NCBI GenBank assembly: GCA_016110215.1
Contig: JADWQD010000011.1
Coordinates: 372,001 to 436,000, forward strand
DNA from: Capronia americana
Lineage: Eukaryota; Ascomycota; Eurotiomycetes; Chaetothyriales; Herpotrichiellaceae
Direction: 5' to 3'
Length of the DNA: 64,000 nucleotides
Positions 42,687 to 53,682 of the stretch are shown one piece after another. A program made the position numbers and the translations under genes. Below the pieces are notes generated by a model. The model ran no database searches. It was not told the origin of the DNA and was given only the letters and a program-made list of their open reading frames with translations. Positions within the stretch are counted from its first letter, which is position 1. Each line of letters opens with the position of its first letter.

Positions 42687-44108
42687 ATGGACTCGTTCCA
42701 GAACCATGGCCTCGACGAGTCCGCTTTTGGGGATAAAGGCTTGTCGGGGCTCAAGACGTTCGATGCATTTCGTGAGTATCCCACATGGCGTCCAGCGCTC
42801 TAGCGCAGGTTCAGTCAACCACCTGCCCCAGCCCGATACTCTACTCAAACAAACTGATCTGACTGAAGCGTATGCTTTGCAGCCAAAACCAAACCTCGCT
42901 ACACCTCCACCACGACGCGCGGCGGCCAATGGACCATCGCCGTCGTAGTCCTCTGCCTCTGCCTCACCTTCTCTGAACTCCGAACCTGGTGGTCCGGCAC
43001 CGAAACCCACCACTTCAGCGTCGAACGCGGCGTCGGCCATGAACTACAACTGAACCTCGACATCGTGATTGCAATGCCCTGTCGCGATCTCCACGTCAAC
43101 GTCCAGGACGCGGCGATGGACCGCATTATGGCCGGCGACCTCCTGACCAAAGAAGAGACGAATTTTGAACTCTGGCTCGATCCGAGGAAACTTTTCCGGC
43201 TGCGGAAGATGCAGAGTGGCATGTACTCGGGTCTACACGAGGGGGACAAGAAACGGCAGAAAGCCGAGGAGGAAGACTCGCACGTCGGCCACGTCTTGGG
43301 ACACATGCGCGAGAACAAGAAGCGGAAATTTCAGAAGTCTCCCAAACTGCCGCGCGGCACGAACATCGACAGCTGTCGCATCTACGGCTCCCTCGAGGGG
43401 AATAAAGTCCAGGGTGACTTCCACATCACCGCCCGCGGCCACGGATACATGGAATTTGGATTGCAGACGCACCTGGATCACAACCTGTTCAACTTTTCGC
43501 ATCACATCAACGAGCTGTCGTTCGGGCCGCACTACCCTAATCTGCTCAACCCGCTGGATAAGACCAGCGACACCACGCCCGTGCACTTCATGCGCTACCA
43601 ATACTACCTTTCCATCGTGCCCACGATCTTTACGAAACGGCGAGTCGCGACCAAAAGCGGGAGCCTCGATCCCGTTGCGGTGCCGCAGCCCCCGGCGTTA
43701 GACATGTCGCCTCATACGGTCCGCGACAAGGACGGCATCGTCCGCCATGTGCCCCATCCTGATCAGGGCCGCGACAGCAAATCCATCTTCACGAACCAGT
43801 ACGCCGCGCAGTCGCAGTCGCGCGAAGTCCCCACCAGTACCGTGCCGGGCATATTCTTCAAGTACGACATTGAGCCGATCCTGCTGATCGTGAGCGAGAG
43901 TCGAGCCAGCCTACTGGGCCTGCTAGTACGGCTGGTCAACGTCATGAGCGGGGTGATTGTTGGTGGGGGTTGGATGTTCCAGCTCAGCGAGTGGGCCGCG
44001 GAAGTGTACGGGCGGAGGAAGCTCAGACGCAGTGCCACGGGGTTGGGCGTGCTGGACGTGGGCGAGAAGGGCGTTAATGGCGGCGTGAACGGAGGCGTTA
44101 AACATTGA
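42687..44108 (+). CDS. ERV41: ERV41, ER-Golgi transport protein
   Basis: Two exons, 42687-42771 and 42883-44108, with a 111 bp intron (GTGAGT...TTGCAG); 436 residues. The short first exon encodes MDSFQNHGLDESAFGDKG and joins in frame to KTKPRYTSTTTRGGQW and the first membrane helix (WTIAVVVLCLCLTFSELRTWW). The long lumenal domain has the ERGIC/Erv41-Erv46 blocks: LNLDIVIAMPCRDLHVNVQD, SCRIYGSLEGNKVQGDFHITARGHG and FSHHINELSFGPHYP. A second membrane helix lies near the C-terminus. The complex with Erv46 cycles between ER and Golgi and retrieves escaped ER proteins. The tail ends in Gly/Val/Asn repeats without a clear KKxx signal. Confidence 0.92.
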
Positions 44109-44276
44109 AGCAGTAAAGCATTGAATGAAATGGAAAAGGAAACGGAAATGTGTCGTCTGGGTATGGGTAGGTATGCAGGCATGTTATTGGCAATACGAAG
44201 ACCCACGCAATGGAAAGTACCTATACCGTACCGTGTAACACGCTGAACGTGCAGATGCGAGTGCAGACGCGGTGGA

Positions 44277-44300
44277 TGTGTGTGTGTGTGTGTGTGTGTG
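44277..44300. repeat. (TG)12 microsatellite
   Basis: Twelve perfect TG units. Confidence 0.95.
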
Positions 44301-44391
44301 CCTGCGTCAGGTGCGTGCGTGGCTCTCCACATACATGATTCATCGAGTCTCCAGCGCAGCGGCGAGCGTGAGTAAGGTCCAGCATGGTGAC

Positions 44392-44416
44392 AGGGAGAGA
44401 GAGAGGGAGAGAGAAG
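44392..44416. repeat. GA-rich microsatellite
   Basis: Interrupted GA run with GGGA units, extending in degenerate form to about 44430. Confidence 0.85.
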
Positions 44417-44731
44417 GGAGGGGGGATGGGGCAAGGAACCAACGCGCGCAAAGCTCCTCCTCACCTCTTCACCATCCATCACAACGAGACATTCATGAAT
44501 ACTACAGTAGATGATACTCGAGACGCGACGAACAGACGGAATGGCACGGAGCGTGCGCAACGCCCTATGTATATCTCCCAATGATTTATTTATTCCCAGT
44601 GGCTATGAGTTGTCCCCTCGACGTCGAGGACTCGATACGTACCGAGTATTGTACAGCAGCAGTGAGGAACGAAGGGGGAGGGTGGGAGGGAGGCGATCGA
44701 CGTTGGACGTTGGGACTGACTCGTTGGCGAA

Positions 44732-44754
44732 GTGGACTGGACTGGACTGGACTG
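44732..44754. repeat. (TGGAC)4 pentanucleotide array
   Basis: Four to five units of TGGAC in period 5. Confidence 0.9.
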
Positions 44755-45838
44755 CAACTACTCGTACTGGATGAGAATTCGCCGCAACTATGTACGTCCT
44801 CGGTACCGAGTACTATACAGCAAGGCATGACGCGAAACAACGCGACGCGAGCCGAGCGATGTACAGTATGGGGCGCGGTGTGGTGTGGTGCTCATCCTCT
44901 TTGTGGAAATGGACCATTGCAGCCCGGCTTTGAAGGTTGGGCCGAAGGTCCATGTCCATTTCCAAGTGCCAGTGCCTGTGCAAGTTCAGGTCCGATTCCA
45001 GGTCGCGGTGCCAGCCTTGAGCGTAGGTGCCTACCCGTCGGAGAAGATGTAACGGATTTAGTTGTAACGGGTTTATTCTTATTCTTCGACCCAGCTCCGC
45101 GGAGATGGGGACTTGATAGTACTGTCGATGCAGACGCAGACGCAGACGCGCACACTAGTACATACCACGAGGCTGGCGCTGCTGTGGGAACCGAACCGCG
45201 CCCTACGGATGACGAAGGCTAAGGTTTTGTCGACAACAACAGTGCAGTACAGTACTCTGTATGAAACACACACGAGCGACCCGCACCACACCAGACGACG
45301 GGGAGACGAGCCGGGTTGTCGCGCTTGGATCTCGGTCGAAGTTACTTGATGTGGATTTCCACTAGGGGGGATTCGGACGAGGCGGCACGCACGCGTGCAT
45401 ACATACATACATGTTGTGGATATTCGTCAATCCTATACGGCAGTAGTCACGGCACGTATGGAATCAGGTACAGTGTACTGTGTACGTACGGACTCCTACC
45501 TAATAACGTGGCCGCGGAGTTAGTTCGGATTATGTAAAGGCACGAGCGAGGCGAAGCGGAACGGCGAGAGGCGAGAATGGCCGAAAGGAGGTAATGTAAG
45601 GGACTGACTGCGGTAGATGGCGTCATGCAGGACGGCGAACACGAAGGAGCCGTGCTGCTGCTGTGGGTTAATCTATGGTCAAGTATGCTTGCATTACATG
45701 CGTGTGGCTACCGAACTGACAGACTGGCCATTGTCCAGTGTCCCTAAGAAGCGCACGCGCACGCACGCCCGCACGCCCGCTCCCTTCTGATGGTCTTTTG
45801 GATGTCGGGCGGAACCGAGCATTTTCCATTCTTCCATC

Positions 45839-46834
45839 TCAGGCAGGTTTTCTGGCGGTGGTGATGACAGCGATCCAGTCCCACTTGATCTCGCCCCCTT
45901 GGTACTTCTGCTTCATGTACGAGACGACCGCTTCGTTCGCCCGATCCTTGAACTTCTCCCGCTGCTCTTGCGTCCAGGTCCTCTGCTGGATTAGACCCAC
46001 CATTCCGACCATCAGTCGGGTAAACTCGTCCACAGTGTCCAATACACTTGTGTGCGGGACTTCCCTGGCGTCCACGTCAACGAAGCCAGCCTCTGTAGCG
46101 TTGTCATTGATCCATTCTGGCTTATCCCAGGCGCCCCCGCTGTTCATCAGATTCGAGAACTCGTCGTAGGTGGGGAAAGCCGGGATCTCAGGGTCGGTGG
46201 CAAATGCTGCTTTGACGTCGTCAATCCAGCCCACTCGCTTCCACGAGGACATGGCTAGAGTGCCGCCAGGCTGTAGCACGCGGAGGAGTTCGCGAAACCC
46301 AGCTTGCCCGTCCGAGAAGATCATAGGACCAAAGTTGAGGAGGACGTGGGTGAACTTGTCGCTCGGGAGCTTGGTATCTTGGGCGTCGGCCTTGACGGCT
46401 TCAGCGCTCTTGACGCCGAAGGTCTTGATGCGGGGACCGACGAACTCGATCATCGAGTCTGCAAAGTCCGCGCATGTGAGATGGAGATTCGCCTTCTGTT
46501 CGTTGTTCAGGCAGTCTACGATCTTCTGCGAAACAATTCCTGTACCGCACGCTTGGTCGAGGACGACGAGTTCCTCATCGTTAGATGCTTTATCGAGGTT
46601 CGCGGCTTTGACGAGTTGTTCGGCGAACCAGCCCGTAAACTTTTCCGCATTTTGAGCATAGTTCTTTGTGAAATCTTTATTGTTGAACATTTTCTGCATC
46701 GCATCATCCTTCTCCGGTGCCATGTTGGCTTCGAAAGTACGAGAGAAATGGGGGAAAGCTGCGAGATTCGTTTGTTTCGCAGCGGTCTGGCTCGACACCT
46801 TGAGACGTCGCAATTGATGAATAAGATAGCTCAT
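45839..46834 (-). CDS. class I SAM-dependent methyltransferase
   Basis: 331 residues from the first ATG. The Rossmann-fold motif I is clear (VVLDQACGTGIVS, about 88-100), followed by an acidic strand end (TCADFADSMI), motif IV (FTHVLLNFGPMIFSD) and the LLRVLQPGGTLAMSSWK post-motif. It belongs with UbiE/small-molecule methyltransferases; the substrate is unknown. Residues 1-37 contain Arg, Lys and Ser and no acid before residue 35, so they may be a mitochondrial presequence. The second ATG (46723, Met38, context AACATGG) is stronger, so both forms may be made. A GTAAGT donor at about 47093 on the same strand suggests an intron in the 5' leader. Confidence 0.82.
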   Translation of the reverse strand: MSYLIHQLRRLKVSSQTAAKQTNLAAFPHFSRTFEANMAPEKDDAMQKMFNNKDFTKNYAQNAEKFTGWFAEQLVKAANLDKASNDEELVVLDQACGTGIVSQKIVDCLNNEQKANLHLTCADFADSMIEFVGPRIKTFGVKSAEAVKADAQDTKLPSDKFTHVLLNFGPMIFSDGQAGFRELLRVLQPGGTLAMSSWKRVGWIDDVKAAFATDPEIPAFPTYDEFSNLMNSGGAWDKPEWINDNATEAGFVDVDAREVPHTSVLDTVDEFTRLMVGMVGLIQQRTWTQEQREKFKDRANEAVVSYMKQKYQGGEIKWDWIAVITTARKPA

Positions 46835-47438
46835 GTGCCAGTCACATTACAGGGAAAGCTCATCACAATCTCACACGAAATAGAGATTCGGCAGGGCACA
46901 ACCGGGGGGATCTGAATAATTATGGCCATTCTTCGCAGGCTGTTGTTGTCGGCGGAGACATCTCATATGTCTCCGGTAGCCAGCCTAAATGCTCCAGGCT
47001 GGGTGCCTGAGCTAGATCAACGAGAGTGATACGCTTTAAGCATTGTCTCCGACTCGAGTTTATTAGGAACTGGGAGCTGGGCCATGACTTACCTTCGAAG
47101 CGACGACGAACGCTCCGAGCCCAGCAGTTGTTGGATAACACAGTTGGCAAGAAGTGGGAGGATGAATGATGGGATTGATGCCAGCTGAGGACGTCGGCCA
47201 GGACGCATTGACCAATAGGAGAGTTTCCGGGAGCTCGGGAAACCTGCCACATGCGTACTACGAGAAGGGAAGGTAGTCCGCTTGTTTCTTCCTTTCTAGC
47301 CCTTGCGGCCACCTGCGACACTTCTTGACCGTTGAACCACAGGGCGCGCCGATCGTGACAACAGTCATTCGGTTCGTCAGCAAGGCCGGATCAGGTACAA
47401 TCGGACACAATACCAATAAGCGCCATGACTAATGCAAT
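46835..47438. promoter_or_regulatory. divergent region, methyltransferase / coiled-coil gene
   Basis: 604 bp between the start codons. A minus-strand frame of 133 codons here (47321-46920) contains a strong splice donor and is better read as spliced leader than as protein. Confidence 0.4.
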
Positions 47439-48929
47439 ATGCCCATCCCCGTGCGCTCCCACTCCCCAATCAAGGCAAGTTCTGCTGCAACTGGCCCGTC
47501 ATCAACACCAACGGGCCTCGGAACCGTGCCGCACACTGAAGCACCAGGCGCAAAAGAACAGACGAGGCTGACGAGGGGACCGGCATCTGCCCGCGCCACA
47601 AGCAAAGTATCTGCACACACAGTCACTGAACCAAAGCCCGACAATCCTGGTCCAGCGACGAAGGTTCCCGTCAGTAATATCCGCGGGGAAGCCCATGCGG
47701 CCCTTGGTCATATCAGGGACCACTTGTCAGCCAGCTGCAGCAGCGCGACACGGACAACCCCAGCCGTGTCGGGAGTGGCAGTTGCTACGGCAACTTCTCG
47801 GCCGCAATGGACAAGCAACAGAAACGCAGCAAATGTCAGAGCCCCGGTCTTGAGATCGCATAGTAGGACCTTGAGCGCCACGACCAAGGCGAGGAGAACC
47901 GCCGAAACCCGGAGTCACCAGGACGAGGCTCGCAAGGCGAGTGATTTGGTGCCTTCTCATGCATTGTCATCGGCCGCGGGCAAAGCATCGTTGTCGGGCT
48001 CTGAAAAGGCAAGGGGGGTGCCGTCCGCAAGGCCAAACTTCAGAACTTACCAGCAGCACTATAGTCCAAAGAAACCAAGCTCCGTCCCCGTGGCATCTGC
48101 CTCGGCTCCTAGCAGAGCTGCCATTCATCTCGGATCCGCAGGCCGCGTCATTCCTGCCGCGGAAATTGAAAACCTTCAAGACGAGCTGTTACAATTATCC
48201 ATTGTCCAGGAGAAGTCAGCGGCCACTCTCCAGGCTTATGGGGCGTCAATCAAGTCGCAGTTGAGAGCAAGTTTTGAGACTGTGGCAAAGCAGTTGAGTT
48301 TGCTCGAATCTCGGCAACGCGATCGGCAATCAACCGTCAACGCACTTTCAGTGAGCGAGTGGCTCGAGAAGAAGCACCAAACTCCAGCTGCGGCGCATAC
48401 TGGATGTGATACACTACTGCTTCTGGCGCACTGCCAGAGAGAGTTGCAGGACGTCAGCAAAGAAAATGGCCCCATAAAGGATGCGATGAAGATCTTTGAC
48501 GAGTGGTGCGTCTATGCGTCTTCTAGAAGGTCGAACCGCACCGCCCCTGCTCTCCGCGATGGAGACACTGCCCAGGACCTGGAAAACTTTTTCGGCCCCA
48601 GTCCTGTCGTAGCTGAACGGTGGTCAGCCTCGTTTTCGTCAGTGGAAAGTCGAGTTGAAGCATGCGCAGCGTCATGGACTGATCTGCAGCAGCCGCCCGA
48701 GTCCACCTCACTTGGTCTGCTGATCAAAATGCAGACGATTCTTGCCAAACAGATACTACAAGAAATTGAGATGTGCAGGTCCATAGAAGGCCTGATTGTT
48801 CGAGAAGAACAGGAGTGGGTTAGCACCGCGGTCAAGGCTGCCCTTCAAGACGCAGAATTACATCATTCCGCAACTACTCCTCAGGCTAGTATTAGGAGGG
48901 GCATTTGGGACACAGGTGAAGTTGCTTAG
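47439..48929 (+). CDS. disordered, basic N-terminus plus coiled-coil protein
   Basis: Single exon, 496 residues. Residues 1-235 are disordered and rich in Ala, Ser, Thr, Pro and Arg with almost no acid. A short motif FRTYQQHYSPKK (about 202-213) stands out. From about 240 to 310 lies a likely coiled coil (ENLQDELLQLSIVQEKSAAT onward), and further helices to the end include LLIKMQTILAKQILQEIEMC. The family is not recognised. A basic disordered tail before coiled coils is the layout of augmin subunit HAUS8 and some other microtubule-linked proteins, but this is only a layout match. Confidence 0.65.
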   Translation: MPIPVRSHSPIKASSAATGPSSTPTGLGTVPHTEAPGAKEQTRLTRGPASARATSKVSAHTVTEPKPDNPGPATKVPVSNIRGEAHAALGHIRDHLSASCSSATRTTPAVSGVAVATATSRPQWTSNRNAANVRAPVLRSHSRTLSATTKARRTAETRSHQDEARKASDLVPSHALSSAAGKASLSGSEKARGVPSARPNFRTYQQHYSPKKPSSVPVASASAPSRAAIHLGSAGRVIPAAEIENLQDELLQLSIVQEKSAATLQAYGASIKSQLRASFETVAKQLSLLESRQRDRQSTVNALSVSEWLEKKHQTPAAAHTGCDTLLLLAHCQRELQDVSKENGPIKDAMKIFDEWCVYASSRRSNRTAPALRDGDTAQDLENFFGPSPVVAERWSASFSSVESRVEACAASWTDLQQPPESTSLGLLIKMQTILAKQILQEIEMCRSIEGLIVREEQEWVSTAVKAALQDAELHHSATTPQASIRRGIWDTGEVA

Positions 48930-51743
48930 CAGTGCACAACAGCCCAGACAACAGCAACTTGCTGACGCGCGGGTCGTAGGGGTGGTCGTGCTTCATGCTC
49001 AAGTATCGTTTTGTCGAACGAAAGATCAATCCCACCGTCGCTCGATCATGCTGGTCTTGAAGGATTCTCGTAGGAAGGAAGCCAAATACCTCAAACGGAA
49101 GATCTGATGAGGGATCGTCTGCTTTGATCGAAGAATGATAGGTCATCTCTTCGCACTCCTCGATTTGGACATTTGGGCAGGAAAGCATAATAGAGGATGG
49201 AGTCACATTCAGGACGAAGGAATGGCGTGGCTACCACCTCAAGCGAAGCTGCGGTGAAGGTTGTACAGTACCACTGCATGTATCCGACTTTCTCGGCAAC
49301 CCGGAGGACGTCGGCTTGGTGGACCCGACTGACCAAGTGGCCCGTGGAACGACCATCTGCGCCAATCATGCGCGGCGATGGTGGCCCAGTGCAAATGCAG
49401 GATGATGCACTGTACGTAGTACAAGAGCGCCCCAAAAATCGATTCATAAGTCAACTGGAGATCAGTGGGCCGCAGAAGCGCCAGCACAAGAAGCTGATGA
49501 CGGTTCGCCTTTTCGGTAGTACAGTTCCATACAAGGCGAGAGTAAGCGCTCCGCTGGATGGAGTGTGGCCGCCCTTTGGCCGCCATGTCAATGAGGGGGG
49601 CTGGATGAATAATACGCCCGCTGTGTGACCAACGAGCGCCGGTAGCATTAAACTGCCCTGCTATGAATACGAGTACATGCCACTTTGTTTTCGCTTAGAG
49701 ACACGTACTTACGCCCGGCTCAGGCGATCAGGATTCGCATCCTGGACCCTGCAAGCATAAAACTCTGCTTCGTCATGCTGTGTTGGGTAGGGATCGTGGC
49801 GGTCCGTCAAACGGTCGGAATCTTCAGCGCCACGCAGGCTGCTGGTAAATGGCCTAGCGGCAAAAGCGACCGTAATGGCCGTAATAGACTGAGAGTCGGC
49901 GGGCGTTGGAATTGCCTGTGTGGCAGATCTGTTCCGCTTTCGTGCTAGGCTCAGCGAGGCGTTTTCCTGCGAGAGTACTCGTATGCGTGAATATGTTCGA
50001 GTTGGTCGAGTTGGCACATACTGTAGCACACCTCGGCAAGTATTCGGTAGATAAAATACTTAGCAAGCTTGGAGAGCTGCCACTCTGTTGAGTCATTGGC
50101 CATCGCCAGGTCAAGGATCAAAAGAGTTAGGTGAAGTAGCCCTGAGCGAAGCTAACACCACGTGGTAAGCTCATACGGACTCATCTGACGGGGACTCGGC
50201 TATGTCTGATGACCAGAGGAGATCAAAGACATTCACAGCGGAGCCATGATTGGCAGCATGTGGTTGGGATTCAGCGGGGACTGCGTAAAAGGGCCAAGAA
50301 CGGGGAAGTTGATCTTGCTGCTCGAGTCAAGTCAGGAATGATGCTGGGTCAGCTGGATTTGTCTCAACAAGGAGTGTGTGGTTGGGTGGTAGGCCTTCGT
50401 TCTCAACTTGTCAAGGTTGGGTTGGCTTCGGCGTGTGGGCTCGGAGTGCATGGCATTAATTGGGGATAGCGACTAGCTTATCTAATAAAGTGGTGATTTG
50501 TAGTCATCGGAAACCGAAGCTTGATTTCTCAAGGTTACAGCAATACGGGTTCGAGCATGTCATGGGTGACTGTGGCAATTGATCAGGTAAGAGGCGCAAA
50601 GCCGTGAATGGGTCTCCGTTGTCACCAGTGACCGAACGAGATACGAGACATGAGACTCGAGTCAGCGAGGTTCTGTCTTTGTTGTTTCAAAGCTCACCTC
50701 TGGGCGGCAATGGCTCCTACAGTCGAAACTTCCCAACCGTGGGTTTAGCCTTTGGCCGTAGAGGACCAAATAAGGGACTGGATCACGTTATCTTCGTGTT
50801 TCCTGTCAAAAGACTGCTCGAGATAGCAATTCCCTCGTTCAGTTAGTTTTCCACGCAGCGTGCAGCTAGTGGCTCCGATAGGTTCTTCCAGTCCGTGCCG
50901 CTCCCTTCCAATGACACAATTACCCGCCTACGCACTGCAGCCGTGGCAATCCGAAACAAGCAAGCGTAGGGTTGGCCGATGCGACCAGGGGCCGCCGGTG
51001 TGAATATTGTGGAATGCATTCTGTGTACTCGTCCTGACGTGCTGACCCAATCCCGAGGGCACACCAGGCTGTGCATTGCAGAATCGACGGCCTGCGTTGA
51101 CTGGCTCCAGGCCGGGATCCTCCGTCCCCACTGTTGGTGAGTATCCATCCCACTAAAATATTCCCAGGCTTTGCAGAAAACTGTTAGCCCACCACGCCCA
51201 CTGCCACCGACGGAGCTACGGTGATCTCTGATCTGCCATGGTACAGCTTCGAGTACCGACTCATAGTCCTGCGCTGACTCCCAATCCAATTCCTTCCGCC
51301 TTCTCCAATCCTTCTCGATCTCCCTCTTCCCTCTTCCAGATCCTCTTTTCCCCCTGGCACCCACGCACCGCCGTCCAATCGAGATCGCGCCATCGAGGCG
51401 GCCCTGTCCTTTCTGCCCTAGCCGCAGGCCAGCCACGCTCCAGATACATACATACTATACACGCTCCATGCCCGCTTAGGCATGTCCTGCTCCCGGTGCA
51501 GGCCTCCATCGCAATTCGCGAGCATGCAATATATGCAGACATTCGCCTCCCGCGCCAGTCCCTTGCGATAAATCACGCGGGAACCGAAGGGGAACCGCCC
51601 TCGTCCTAGACCCGTCGGGCCACCTCCTCGCTGGCTTGCCACGCGCGTTTGCATTCTCGGCCGCCGTCTCCTCAAATGTTGCCCTGCACACGCCACTCCC
51701 CGTCGAAAAAGGACCTGAAGCTGGTGGACGGTCGGTGAAGGTG
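48930..51743. other. long gap upstream of the second coiled-coil gene
   Basis: 2.8 kb. Several frames of 100-200 codons overlap on opposite strands (49197-49628 plus, 49447-49091 minus, 51436-50843 minus) and none has a motif or consistent splicing. From 51280 to 51370 the plus strand is strongly pyrimidine-rich, the likely start of the transcript for the gene at 51744. Confidence 0.5.
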
Positions 51744-53682
51744 ATGGAACGCGAATCTTACTCTCCCGATGATTCAGAGGATGTCAGGTCGAAACCCTCC
51801 ATGGCTTCCGGCCTGCTCCTCTCCCGCGTCACCAGTGCGCCTGAACCCCGACGCCCGGTGCCTGATGCTCCCTTCTCGCCATCCTTCGATAATACGCCGC
51901 GCAAACGCGACCTGCCCATGGAAGGGCCTTACCGGCGGCCTGTCTCTGGTCAGTCACCTCCTCCAGCCACACACTTCTGGCCCTCTGGAAGCACCAGTCC
52001 GCGCGGGGAGCTCGGCGAGCCTCCAGACAAGCGTCCCCGTCTAGACTATATACCGGAACAGCTGGAAACAGAGGCGGACTCATCGAAGAGGAGGATGTTT
52101 CCCCACCACGTATGTGACGGTGGTCCCTTGGTTCCTCTGATCTCTGTCGAGCCGTTGGCAGAATAGGTGTTGTTGCTGACAATCGCTTTTGCCGCTAGGC
52201 CAGCCCATATGTTTATCCGGGCGAGCATCGGCGACCTGCAGAGGACATCTCCCACCACAGGTCCTGGCGCGAAACTTGTGGCAATTGTTCAGGCACCGAG
52301 TCCCTGGTGCTGGAGCTCGTCCAGGGCTTTCTGGAGCTCCAAGCTGAAGTCACTCGAGCTCTGACCATATCTCCAGGCCCGAAAAGCCCTGTCGAGGTAA
52401 GCCGCGGTCCGCCCCATTGGAACGGGAAATGCTGACGGGACCGAAGTCTTTCGGAGCAGAAGTGACTAAGCTAGGCCTCAAACAGTCTCTTACATGGACG
52501 CTCAATGAGATTCGGAATACAAGTCGCCTCATACAATCAAATGCAGCCATGACCAAACCGGGGTTACCGTCCCTGGCTGATGTTGTCCCGCCCCCGTTTG
52601 TACACGATATACGAAGACTTTCCATCCATGGCCAATCTTCGGCAGCTCCCACATCTATAAATGACCCCCGCAAAATACCTCTCCCGCCTGATACTTCTCG
52701 GATTGATGATTACCACCGAAGGCAGCCCGAGCAGCCACCTGTCCAGATGCCTCGGCCATTTGAACAAGGCCTCCCTCCCATCCTCCAGGGGGAGGAGTTG
52801 AAGCGGAACCCAGCCTACGACCAAGCCGTCTCGGGCTCTGTGCAGTCACCCCATCCTTCCTCGTCAAGCTCCGTGTTTGGCTCTGTGCAGTCGCCGATGC
52901 AATCTCAACCGTCCACTCGCACGCTTCCTTCACCACCCGGTATCCAGTATCCGCGCACGGGGAGCTCAGAGTATACACAGTACTCTCCTACTACGACCCA
53001 AGCGGCCCACGCCACCCATCTGCAAGACCTGCAACATCAGATCTCGACCAAGACCCTGGCATTGCAAACGCTACAGCGGGAACACGACCAGCTTTTGGCG
53101 GCTTTCTCGAGGTCGCAGATTCGTTGTACAGCTCTAGACAAGAAGTCTCAAGTCTCGGATCACGAAATCAACAGCCTGACCGAGGACAGGATTCGGTTGC
53201 AGCAACAGGTGGAGGCGATGGAAGCCCAGATTCAGGATCTCATGAGGTCACGTGACGAATTCAACCAGCAGTCATCAGCCGACGGCGCGCAGTGGAGGCA
53301 GATCGTGGCCATGTCGTCCCAGTTGCAGCTCAAGGGCGCGGACGATGCACGGCGGTTCAGGTTGGAGCGGGAGACGTGGGAACGGGAGCGCGCATCGCTG
53401 CACAAACGGATTGAGGAACTCGAGTCCGGTAAGGAAAACCTTCCCGAGACCGGGACGGTGTCTGGTTCCACGACCCCTGTGGCAAACGATCCGATTCTGA
53501 CTTCGGGCTCCGTTGAGGTTCTTAGAGAAGAAATCATCAGGCTCCGGCGCCGGTGTGTCGAGTTGGAGCTAATGCTCCAGGAGCTGGCGGGAGAGGCTGA
53601 ACAGATCGAGAATGCCATCACTACCATGGAAAATGTTCGGAAGACCCTGGCCAGCAAGAAACGACGCACCGAGGATAGTTAG
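51744..53682 (+). CDS. coiled-coil protein, unknown, three exons
   Basis: Exons 51744-52109, 52199-52396 and 52447-53682; introns of 89 and 50 bp (GTATGT...GCTAG and GTAAGC...CGAAG, with CTGAC 11-13 bases before the second acceptor). All junctions are phase 0; 599 residues. The frame is open upstream to 51636, but the ATG at 51744 gives the more natural start. Residues 1-120 are disordered with a PRKR and a KRPRLDY segment, possible nuclear signals. The middle exon holds WRETCGNCSGTESLVLELVQGF, then a helix. Residues about 370-510 are a long coiled coil (HLQDLQHQISTKTLALQTLQ onward), and a second coil near the end precedes the basic KKRRTEDS. Not recognised; perhaps nuclear. Confidence 0.75.

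Larger units (their letters stand above)
44109..45838. other. gene-poor, repeat-rich convergent gap
   Basis: 1730 bp between the ends of ERV41 and the methyltransferase gene. No recognisable coding. It contains a TG array, a GA-rich stretch, GGACT pentamers, GCAGAC hexamers near 45128, CATA tetramers near 45402, GCAC-type runs near 45750, and several GTAC palindromes (near 44638, 44800 and 45480). Confidence 0.75.

Noticed and set aside
43165..43701. 178-codon plus frame inside ERV41
   Set aside because: Out-of-frame shadow; the ERV41 frame carries all conserved blocks.
46920..47321. 133-codon minus frame upstream of the methyltransferase
   Set aside because: A strong GTAAGT donor sits in its middle and no motif is present; better as a spliced leader.
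49091..49628. Overlapping frames of 115-143 codons on both strands
   Set aside because: Three frames on two strands cover the same bases and none shows family features.
50843..51436. 197-codon minus frame antisense to the leader of the coiled-coil gene
   Set aside because: Its Arg/Gly/Glu-rich start is simply the complement of a pyrimidine-rich leader.
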